Positions 1 to 5,751 of a DNA stretch of 6,868 nt are shown here, in pieces. The notes below the pieces were generated by a model that worked only from the letters and a program-made list of their open reading frames with translations, had not been told where the DNA came from and did not search any database. The position numbers were made by a program, and so were the translations under genes. Positions within the stretch are counted from its first letter, which is position 1. Each line of letters opens with the position of its first letter. Source of the DNA: Betaproteobacteria bacterium (GTDB taxonomy: Bacteria; Pseudomonadota; Gammaproteobacteria; Burkholderiales; SG8-41); NCBI GenBank assembly GCA_025353085.1, contig JANXRI010000213.1, positions 1-6,868 of the forward strand. The letters run 5' to 3'.

Positions 1-96
1 GGGCGAGCAGGCCTTGTTCGACGGGGTGATCAGATCGGCGCGGAAGTTCCCGTCGACGTCGGCGATGATCGGGTTCTCGTACCAGGTGCACGACGT
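1..96 (-). CDS. Fragment of an FG-GAP/VCBS-like protein (both ends missing)
   Basis: Read on the minus strand, this stretch is open for 32 codons without a stop. It contains CTWYENPIIADVDGNFRADL, in which the core DVDGNFRAD matches the calcium-binding loop of FG-GAP/VCBS repeats (D-x-D-G-x-x-x-x-D). Such repeats form beta-propeller blades in secreted or surface proteins, often large ones in myxobacteria and other environmental bacteria. No start or stop codon is inside the window. The plus-strand frame of the RND gene that follows has stops at 27-29 and 66-68, so this piece is not its upstream coding sequence. The neighbour begins at 99 in the middle of a conserved segment, which suggests the piece was joined on by an assembly error or a rearrangement. 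The open frame and the motif are seen; the family call is from memory of the motif, and the fragment is short enough that chance resemblance is possible. Confidence 0.42.
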
Positions 97-98
97 GG

Positions 99-1823
99 CT
101 CTTTCGCGAATTCGCGGTGACGCTGTCGGTGGCCATCCTGATTTCACTCGTGTTGTCGCTGACCACGACGCCGATGATGTGCGCGCGCCTGTTGAAGCCG
201 CACGCCGAGAGCGGGCATGGCAGGTTTTATCATGCGAGCGAGCGCGTGTTTGCGTGGATTTTAAGCGGCTATGAAAAGTCGCTCGGTTGGGCGCTTAAGC
301 ATCCACGCTTCATCGTCACCCTGTTGCTCGCCACCATCTGCCTCAACGTTTATCTCTACGTGATAATACCGAAGGGCTTTTTTCCGCAGCAGGACACAGG
401 CCGCCTGACGGGCAACATCCAGGCGGATCAGAGCATCTCGTTTCAGGCAATGCGGCAGAAGCTCACCGACTTCGTTGATATCGTGCAAGCCGATCCCGCG
501 GTCGAAAGCGTGACGGGCTTTACCGGCGGCGGCCAGCGCAACGGCGGATTCATGTTTGTGTCACTGAAGCCGCTTAACGAGCGGAAAATGTCCGCTGACC
601 AGGTCGTCGCGCGCCTGCGCGGCAAAACCGCGCAAGTGCCGGGCGCCAATCTGTTTCTGAACCCCGTGCAGGACATCCGTGTCGGGGGGCGCCAGAGCAA
701 TGCGTCTTATCAGTTCACACTGCAGGCGGATGAGCTTGAAACGCTGCGCACCTGGACGCCGCGCCTGCAGCGCGCGCTGCTCGACGTGCCGCAACTCGCG
801 GACGTGAACACCGACCAGCAGGTCAAGGGATTGCAGACCACGCTCACGATAGACCGCGAAACTGCCGCGCGCATGGGCATTACGCCCAGGATGATCGACA
901 GCACGTTGAATCTTGCGTTCGGCCAGGCGCAGGTCTCGGTGATTTATTCGACGTTGAACCAGTACCGCGTCGTGATGGAAGTGGCGCCCGAGTACTGGCA
1001 AAGCCCTGAAGCGTTGAAGGGCGTATACGTGCAGTCGCCGACGCGCGGCCAGGTGCCGCTCTCGACTTTCGCGACGTACGAGCCGACCAACACCTCGCTC
1101 GCGGTCAATCATCAGGGACAGTTTGCGGCGGCGACGATTTCTTTCAATCTGCCGGTCGGCGTGTCCCTTTCCGATGCGGTCGCGGCGATCAATGCCACCA
1201 TGGTGCAGATCGGCGCGCCCGCGACGCTGCACGGCAGTTTTCAGGGCACCGCGCGCGCATTTCAGGCCTCGCTCGACAGCCAGCCATGGCTCATTCTCGC
1301 TGCGGTGCTCACGGTCTACATCGTGCTCGGCATATTGTACGAAAGCTATGTGCATCCGCTGACGATTTTGTCGACACTGCCGTCGGCGGGCGTCGGCGCG
1401 CTGTTAGCACTCCTGCTTTTTCAAACCGAGTTCAGTATCATTGCGCTGATCGGCGTCATCCTGCTGATAGGCATCGTCAAGAAAAATGCCATCATGATGA
1501 TCGATTTTGCGCTCGCGACCGAGCGCCGCACCGGCCGGCCGCCCGAAGAAGCGATCTTCGAAGCCTGTCTGCTGCGGTTTCGCCCTATCATGATGACGAC
1601 GATGGCGGCTTTGCTCGGCGCGGTGCCACTGGCGTTCGGGCTTGGCGAGGGGTCGGAAATGCGCCGGCCACTCGGCATTTCGATTGTCGGCGGCTTGATC
1701 TTGAGCCAGCTCCTCACGCTTTATACAACCCCCGTCGTGTATATATATCTCGATCGTTTTCGCTTGTGGTGCCAGCGTGTATGGGACCGCCGGCCCGGCC
1801 ACCACGCAATGAGGACAGAATGA
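99..1823 (+). CDS. mdtC: MdtC-like RND (HAE1) multidrug efflux permease, C-terminal 574 residues
   Basis: Inner-membrane pump subunit that uses the proton gradient to export drugs, detergents or bile-salt-like compounds from the periplasm through an adaptor and an outer-membrane channel. The fragment starts at LFREFAVTLS, the segment leading into transmembrane helix 6. It continues with TTTPMMCARLL, helix 7 and KGFFPQQDTGRL (about 370-410), then a periplasmic porter/docking region with DIRVGGRQSNASYQ and NQYRVVMEV. Helices 8-12 follow (about 1283-1760), including LYESYVHPLTILSTLPSAG, GIVKKNAIMMIDFAL and LLRFRPIMMTT. Wording and order match E. coli MdtC (about 1025 residues) along the whole length, so roughly 450 N-terminal residues are missing, including the helix-4 aspartates that carry protons. 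In E. coli, MdtC works with MdtB as a heterotrimer; an mdtB-like and an mdtA-like gene are expected upstream. The reading frame is intact from 99 to the stop. A GTG at 117 is only a chance start inside the conserved segment. The stop overlaps the start of the next gene (ATGA). Confidence 0.92.
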   Translation, partial: LFREFAVTLSVAILISLVLSLTTTPMMCARLLKPHAESGHGRFYHASERVFAWILSGYEKSLGWALKHPRFIVTLLLATICLNVYLYVIIPKGFFPQQDTGRLTGNIQADQSISFQAMRQKLTDFVDIVQADPAVESVTGFTGGGQRNGGFMFVSLKPLNERKMSADQVVARLRGKTAQVPGANLFLNPVQDIRVGGRQSNASYQFTLQADELETLRTWTPRLQRALLDVPQLADVNTDQQVKGLQTTLTIDRETAARMGITPRMIDSTLNLAFGQAQVSVIYSTLNQYRVVMEVAPEYWQSPEALKGVYVQSPTRGQVPLSTFATYEPTNTSLAVNHQGQFAAATISFNLPVGVSLSDAVAAINATMVQIGAPATLHGSFQGTARAFQASLDSQPWLILAAVLTVYIVLGILYESYVHPLTILSTLPSAGVGALLALLLFQTEFSIIALIGVILLIGIVKKNAIMMIDFALATERRTGRPPEEAIFEACLLRFRPIMMTTMAALLGAVPLAFGLGEGSEMRRPLGISIVGGLILSQLLTLYTTPVVYIYLDRFRLWCQRVWDRRPGHHAMRTE

Positions 1824-3253
1824 AACTGACCTACCTGGGCGCAACGGCATTCGTGTGTTCGGCGCTGCCCCTGATCGGCGGCTGCCTGCTGGGCCCTAAC
1901 TACGTGCGACCGGCGGCGCCTTCACCCGCCGCGTTCAAGGAAGCCGGCGACTGGCAGCCTGCGCAGCCTAGCGACACAGTGAGCCGCGGCAACTGGTGGG
2001 AAGTTTTCGGCGATACCCGTCTTAACGCGCTCGCCGAGCAGGTCAATGTGTCGAACGAAAACGTGCGCTTTGCCGAAGCGCGTTTGCGCCAGGCTGAGGC
2101 GCTGGTCGAGCAATCGCGCTCGGGGCTGTGGCCGACGCTCGCCATTTCCGCGGGCGCGACTCGCAGCCGCTCGCCGAACATCTCCGGCTCGACGACCAAC
2201 ACGTCAGCACCGGTGAACATTTACAACCTGCCGCTGACCGCCAGCTGGGCGCCCGATCTATGGGGCAGCGTGCGGCGCACGATCGAAGGCAATCTTGCTA
2301 CCGCGCAGACGAGTGCGGCCAATGTCGCCAACGCGCGGCTGCTCGCGCAAGCGCAGCTTGCGATCAATTACTTTCAATTGCGGGTGCTCGATGCGCGGCG
2401 TCGATTGCTCGAAGAATCGGTGGCCGCTTACACGAGATCGCTGGAGCTCACGCGCAATCGCTACAACGCGGGCGTCGCGGCGCGGGTGGAGCTCGTGCAG
2501 GCGCAGACGCAATTGAAGAGCACGCAAGCACAAGTGATCGATACCGGCGTGCAGCGCGCGCAAGTCGAGCATGCAATCGCGATATTAATTGGCAAGCCGC
2601 CGGGGGAATTGTCAATCGCGCCGGAGACTACTGATCTTGCAATCCCCGCAATACCGGTGGGTGTGCCTTCCCAACTGCTGGAGCGCCGTCCGGATATCGC
2701 CGCCGCCGAGCGCCAGATGGCAGCCGCCAATGCGCAGATTGGCGTTGCGCAGGCCGCATTTTTTCCTTCTTTGACACTGTCGGCAACTGCCGGCTTTCGC
2801 GCCAATAGTCCGCCCAACTGGCTGACCATACCGAGCCGCTTCTGGTCGATTGGGCCAACGCTCGCCGAGACGCTATTCGACGGCGGCGCACGGCGCGCGG
2901 TTTCAAAGCAGGCGCAGGCAGCGTATGAAGCCAACGTTGCAACCTACCGACAGACGGTGCTGACGGCGTTCCAGCAGGTCGAGGACAACCTCGCGGCGCT
3001 GCGCATACTCGAGCAGGAAGCAGCGACCCAGGCGGAAGCGGTCGAGGCGGCGCGCCAGTCGACGGAACTGACCCTGAATCAATATAAGGCCGGGACGGTC
3101 AATTTTCTGAACGTCGTTACCGTGCAGACGGCGCAACTGAATAACGAAGCGACCGCTGTGAATCTGCTGGGCCAGCGTCTGGTGGCTGCGGTCTCGCTGG
3201 TGCAGGCGCTTGGCGGCGGCTGGAGCACCACGCAACTCTCGAGCGTTAAGTAG
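1820..3253 (+). CDS. RND efflux outer-membrane channel lipoprotein (OprM/NodT family)
   Basis: A complete protein of 477 residues, normal for the family. Three copies would form a trimeric beta-barrel and alpha-helical tunnel that lets the RND pump discharge outside the cell. The N terminus is a lipoprotein signal: a short positive start, a hydrophobic stretch, and LIGGC with the lipidated cysteine at residue 22. The family hallmark GPNYVRP follows directly. Two outer-membrane efflux (OEP) repeats follow: the first carries ASWAPDLWGSVRR (about 141-153) and RYNAGVAARVEL (about 214-225); the second carries LLERRPDIAAAERQMAAAN (about 286-304), AFFPSLTLSATAGF (about 313-326) and LNQYKAGTVNFLNV (about 419-432). 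The ATG at 1820 overlaps the TGA of the pump gene and has GAGG five bases upstream (1811-1814), so the two are translationally coupled. E. coli mdtABC is not followed by a channel gene; this order resembles Pseudomonas muxABC-opmB, so OpmB is the closest named analogue. Confidence 0.94.
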   Translation: MKLTYLGATAFVCSALPLIGGCLLGPNYVRPAAPSPAAFKEAGDWQPAQPSDTVSRGNWWEVFGDTRLNALAEQVNVSNENVRFAEARLRQAEALVEQSRSGLWPTLAISAGATRSRSPNISGSTTNTSAPVNIYNLPLTASWAPDLWGSVRRTIEGNLATAQTSAANVANARLLAQAQLAINYFQLRVLDARRRLLEESVAAYTRSLELTRNRYNAGVAARVELVQAQTQLKSTQAQVIDTGVQRAQVEHAIAILIGKPPGELSIAPETTDLAIPAIPVGVPSQLLERRPDIAAAERQMAAANAQIGVAQAAFFPSLTLSATAGFRANSPPNWLTIPSRFWSIGPTLAETLFDGGARRAVSKQAQAAYEANVATYRQTVLTAFQQVEDNLAALRILEQEAATQAEAVEAARQSTELTLNQYKAGTVNFLNVVTVQTAQLNNEATAVNLLGQRLVAAVSLVQALGGGWSTTQLSSVK

Positions 3254-3300
3254 TTATTGAGATTTCCGTAATTCAGACGGTACTTTCGATGTGGATGCTT

Positions 3301-3386
3301 CCCTCACCCTCGATCCCTCCCGGAGGTAGAGGGAGGAAATCTCCCTTCTCCCTTAGGGAGAAGGGTCGGGGATGAGGGCGCTTTTT
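3301..3386. repeat. Palindromic GGGAG-rich intergenic repeat, likely bidirectional terminator
   Basis: This block lies between the ends of two convergent genes. Its core, 3343-3365, is a perfect inverted repeat: CCCTTCTCCCT, one central T, then AGGGAGAAGGG. Around it, 3301-3317 (CCCTCACCCTCGATCCC) pairs imperfectly with 3363-3378 (GGGTCGGGGATGAGGG), and a third small hairpin (TCCCTC at 3314-3319 with GAGGGA at 3329-3334) lies inside. On the plus strand, five T residues (3382-3386) follow the outer arm, as in an intrinsic terminator. CCCTCACCC...GGGTGAGGG elements of this style are, as I recall, scattered between genes in many proteobacteria, so this is likely one copy of a dispersed REP-like family. 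The palindromes are seen directly; termination is inferred from position and shape. Confidence 0.68.
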
Positions 3387-3441
3387 GTAGTGAAATATGA
3401 AATCATCAATAGTAGTTCTTCGGGCGAGCGGCGGAGCGCCA

Positions 3442-4410
3442 TCAGTCGGCGCGCAAACCTGCCGCGCGGATGACTTTGCCCCATTTGATGATCTCTGCTT
3501 TTATGAATTCGCCGAATTCGTCGGGCGTATTGCCGACTGGTTCAGCGCCTTCGGCGAGCAGATGCGTTTTGACTTCAGGCAGATTGATAATCGCGACGAC
3601 CTCGCGGTTGAGTTTGGTGATGAGCGCGCGCGGGGTTGCTTTCGGCGCGAGCAAGCCATACCAGGTGCTCGACTCGTAACCGCGCACGCCCGCTTCAATC
3701 ATTGTTGGCAGTTCGGGCAGCGCAGCCGAACGATGCGCGCCGGTAACTGCCAATGCGCGTAACCGTCCCGACTTGAGGTGCGGTGTGCCGGAAATAATGC
3801 TCGCGAAAGTCATAGTGACCTGGCCGCTGATGACATCGACGATCGCGGGCGCAATGCCTTTGTATGGCACGTGCGTGAGGTCGATACCGGCGAGGATTTT
3901 CAACAACTCACCCGACAGATGGCCGCCTGAGCCGCTGCCGGCCGAGGCGAACGTCAGTTGGCCGGGGTTTATTTTGGCGAGCTGAATTAATTCCATTACC
4001 GATTTCGCCGCCACCGCCGGGTGTACGAGCAGCACGATCTGCTGCGAAGCGACGAGCGTGATCGGCGCAAAATCGCGGATTGGATCGTACGGCAGCTTGC
4101 GCGCGAGACTCACGTTCGTTGCCATGGCCGCGATAGTCGCCATGATCAAGGTGTAGCCGTCCGCGGCCGCCCTGGCAGTGATTTCACCACCGATCACGCC
4201 GCCTGCGCCCGAGCGGTTATCGATGACAACCTGCTGCGACCAGCGCTGGCTCAACCGAGTGCCGACCATACGTGCGAGGGTGTCGACGCTGCCGCCCGCG
4301 GTGCTGGGTACGATGATGCGAATCGGGCGGGTCGGATAGTCCTGCGCTTCGCATACGCTCAAGCATGCGAGCAATGCGAGTGCAATTAATTTTCGGTGGT
4401 TCCACCTCAC
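3442..4410 (-). CDS. Bug/TctC-family tripartite tricarboxylate-type periplasmic binding protein
   Basis: Extracytoplasmic solute-binding protein of 322 residues, the usual size. Members bind carboxylates, amino acids or nicotinate-like acids in the periplasm and deliver them to TctAB-type transporters, or act in sensing. The signal peptide is MRWNHRK followed by a hydrophobic stretch and a likely cleavage after CEA (about residue 22). The mature protein opens with QDYPTRPIRIIVPSTAGGSVD (in pieces, about 23-43), then NRSGAGG, ADGYTL (about 83-88), KLPYDPIRDFAP, HVPYKG (about 180-185), GRLRALAV, TWYGLLAP and the terminal KVIRAAGLRAD; all are family landmarks. I chose the GTG at 4410 because GAGGAG (plus-strand 4417-4422) lies six bases upstream and the signal peptide begins there; the ATG at 4467 would add 19 residues ahead of the signal peptide. 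It is transcribed divergently from a second Bug gene. No tctA or tctB gene is visible, as is common for Bug proteins in betaproteobacteria. The ligand is unknown. Confidence 0.93.
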   Translation of the reverse strand: MRWNHRKLIALALLACLSVCEAQDYPTRPIRIIVPSTAGGSVDTLARMVGTRLSQRWSQQVVIDNRSGAGGVIGGEITARAAADGYTLIMATIAAMATNVSLARKLPYDPIRDFAPITLVASQQIVLLVHPAVAAKSVMELIQLAKINPGQLTFASAGSGSGGHLSGELLKILAGIDLTHVPYKGIAPAIVDVISGQVTMTFASIISGTPHLKSGRLRALAVTGAHRSAALPELPTMIEAGVRGYESSTWYGLLAPKATPRALITKLNREVVAIINLPEVKTHLLAEGAEPVGNTPDEFGEFIKAEIIKWGKVIRAAGLRAD

Positions 4411-4416
4411 GCCTGG

Positions 4417-4422
4417 CTCCTC
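4417..4422 (-). promoter_or_regulatory. Ribosome binding site that sets the GTG start of the minus-strand Bug gene
   Basis: On the minus strand this reads GAGGAG, a strong Shine-Dalgarno match, with six bases between it and the GTG at 4410. The longer in-frame ATG at 4467 has no comparable site at the right distance that I can see. Confidence 0.75.
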
Positions 4423-4435
4423 ACGCGTCGATATT

Positions 4436-4450
4436 ATTTCAGGCTGAAAT
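4436..4450. promoter_or_regulatory. Perfect 15-base palindrome, candidate operator
   Basis: ATTTCAG-G-CTGAAAT is a perfect 7+1+7 inverted repeat. It lies 26-40 bases upstream of the GTG start of the minus-strand Bug gene, a fitting place for a repressor or activator dimer. No regulator gene is in the window, and the binding protein cannot be named. A palindrome of this length is unlikely but not impossible by chance in an AT-rich stretch. Confidence 0.4.
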
Positions 4451-4626
4451 CCAATCGTCCCCTGCATATTTTTTGGCTATATCGTCCGCCGGCAGAAATT
4501 TTTGCTCGATTTTTTTATCTCGCCAAAGCCGGCGAACGCATGCTTGCCAAGCTCTCCTGAACGCGCAGGACGTCAATTCTATTGCATGCCGGCGGTGAAA
4601 TCATAGCGAGTGCGCGCGTGCGTAAA

Positions 4627-4655
4627 TTGGCTTGCCCCAGTGGTGGGAGTAGAAT
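4627..4655 (+). promoter_or_regulatory. Candidate sigma-70 promoter for the plus-strand Bug gene
   Basis: TTGGCT (4627-4632, four of six consensus matches) is followed after exactly 17 bases by TAGAAT (4650-4655, five of six matches). Transcription would begin near 4662, leaving about 90 bases of leader before the ATG at 4751. It would serve the Bug gene and probably the lyase gene 44 bases behind it. Found by eye only. Confidence 0.4.
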
Positions 4656-4718
4656 CGCCCGTGAGCCGTCGTTGCGCGCCACGCGTCGCGCGAATTACAA
4701 CCAGCCGCCTTTTTTTCT

Positions 4719-4741
4719 CGTGTCACCTCACGTGTCACGTG
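4719..4741 (+). repeat. CGTGTCAC direct repeat with paired CACGTG palindromes
   Basis: CGTGTCAC occurs at 4719-4726 and again at 4731-4738, a period of 12 bases. CACGTG occurs at 4729-4734 and at 4736-4741. The block ends nine bases before the ATG of the plus-strand Bug gene, where a Shine-Dalgarno sequence would be expected and none is seen. It could be a regulator site downstream of the promoter or a small structured leader; this is inference. Confidence 0.4.
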
Positions 4742-4750
4742 CCGAATAAT

Positions 4751-5707
4751 ATGAGATCGATCATCATCGCAGCCGCTTTAATGGCCGCCAGCGCTTATGC
4801 GCTAGGACAGCCGTATCCGGCGAAAACTGTACGCTTTATCGTCCCGTATGCAGCGGGCGGCGGCGTCGATATCGTAACGCGCACGCTCGCGCAAAAACTG
4901 ACCGAGCAAGTTGGCCAATCGTTCGTCGTGGAAAATCGGCCGGGCGGCAACGCCAACATTGCATCGGAAGCAGTCGCCAAAGCAGCGCCGGACGGATACA
5001 CGCTGCTGATGGGCTCCCCGGCCAACGCAGTGAACGGCAGCCTCTACAAGAAGCTGCCTTACGATGTATTGCGCGACTTTGCGCCGGTTTCGTTGATCGG
5101 CTACGGTCCGCTGGTATTGGTCGTGCATCCGTCGGTGCCGGCGCGCACCGTCAAGGAATTGATCGCGTTGTGCAAGGCTCAGCCGGGACAACTCAACTAC
5201 GCGTCGGGCGGCAACGGCACATCCCAGCATCTCGCCGGCGAATTGCTGCGCGTAACCACCGGCATAGCCGTCGTCCACATACCGTATAAGGGCGCCGCTC
5301 CAGCGCTGGTCGATTTGATCGGCGGACAGATCGCCTTCATGTTCAATAACACGCTGGAAGTGCTGCCGTATGTAAAGGCTGCGCGCCTGCGTGCTCTTGC
5401 GGTCGCCAGCACGCGGCGCTCAGCGGTGCTGCCGGATTTGCCGACGTTTGCGCAAGCCGGTTATCCCGGCTTCGAAGCGACAGTGTGGTGGGGCGTGTTA
5501 GCACCCGCGGCAACACCCAGAGACGTCGTCGTCAAACTGAACGCGGAGATCGTCAAAGCCATGAATGCGCCGGACATCAAGGAAAAATTCTCCGCGCTCG
5601 GCGCTGAAACAACCGGCAGCACGCCCGAGCAGTATGCGGAATTTCTGAAAGAAGAAGTGACCAAGTGGGCGGGCGTCATCAAGGCATCCGGCATTCGCGC
5701 GGACTGA
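4751..5707 (+). CDS. Bug/TctC-family tripartite tricarboxylate-type periplasmic binding protein (second paralog)
   Basis: A periplasmic solute receptor of 318 residues. The signal peptide is MRSIIIAAALMAASAYALG, with likely cleavage before QPYP (about residue 20). Family landmarks in order are TVRFIVPYAAGGGVD (26-40), ENRPGGNANI (61-70), APDGYTLLMG (79-88), KLPYDVLRDFAPVSLIG (101-117), HIPYKGAAPALVDLIGGQ (176-193), ARLRALAVAS (211-220), LPDLPTFAQAGYPGFE (227-242), WWGVLAPAATP (246-256) and the end KASGIRAD, which parallels the RAAGLRAD end of the divergent paralog. The ATG at 4751 was chosen because the signal peptide begins there; no good Shine-Dalgarno lies upstream, and a GTG at 4739 would add only four residues. 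The ICL-type lyase gene follows after 44 bases, so this receptor probably captures the acid, or a precursor of the acid, that the lyase processes. No transporter membrane subunits are present. The ligand is unknown. Confidence 0.93.
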   Translation: MRSIIIAAALMAASAYALGQPYPAKTVRFIVPYAAGGGVDIVTRTLAQKLTEQVGQSFVVENRPGGNANIASEAVAKAAPDGYTLLMGSPANAVNGSLYKKLPYDVLRDFAPVSLIGYGPLVLVVHPSVPARTVKELIALCKAQPGQLNYASGGNGTSQHLAGELLRVTTGIAVVHIPYKGAAPALVDLIGGQIAFMFNNTLEVLPYVKAARLRALAVASTRRSAVLPDLPTFAQAGYPGFEATVWWGVLAPAATPRDVVVKLNAEIVKAMNAPDIKEKFSALGAETTGSTPEQYAEFLKEEVTKWAGVIKASGIRAD

Positions 5708-5751
5708 CGTTCGTTTTTTTTTCGTAACGGGAATTCGAGGAGACACCAGCA

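Larger units (their letters stand above)
4411..4750. other. 340-base divergent control region between two Bug/TctC genes
   Basis: No convincing gene is seen here. It must hold the promoters of both flanking genes. It contains AT-rich tracts (about 4466-4478 and 4497-4518), a 15-base palindrome near the minus-strand gene, a candidate plus-strand sigma-70 promoter, a direct repeat just ahead of the plus-strand start, and three GCCGGC hexamers (4488, 4528, 4588). I found no clear -35/-10 pair for the minus-strand gene. The plus-strand reading frame stays open back to 4610, but those extra residues lack signal-peptide character and are treated as noncoding. Confidence 0.7.

Noticed and set aside
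561..1355. Long open frame on the minus strand (264 codons) inside the RND gene
   Set aside because: It lies fully within the well-recognised pump coding sequence. Its translation is rich in Arg, His and Ala with no domain character, as expected for the antisense of a high-GC gene.
1286..1819. Upstream extension of the outer-membrane channel frame
   Set aside because: The frame is open back to 1286, but this part overlaps the pump gene and reads as low-complexity Arg/Ala/Asp sequence. The lipoprotein signal, the Shine-Dalgarno and the ATGA overlap fix the start at 1820.
4411..4467. Longer N terminus of the minus-strand Bug protein from the ATG at 4467
   Set aside because: It would place 19 polar residues before the signal peptide. 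The GTG at 4410 has GAGGAG six bases upstream and begins right at the signal peptide.
5708..5730. Nine-T run (5714-5722) after the plus-strand Bug gene as an intrinsic terminator
   Set aside because: No stable hairpin precedes the T run. The lyase gene follows closely with its own ribosome site, so co-transcription is more likely.
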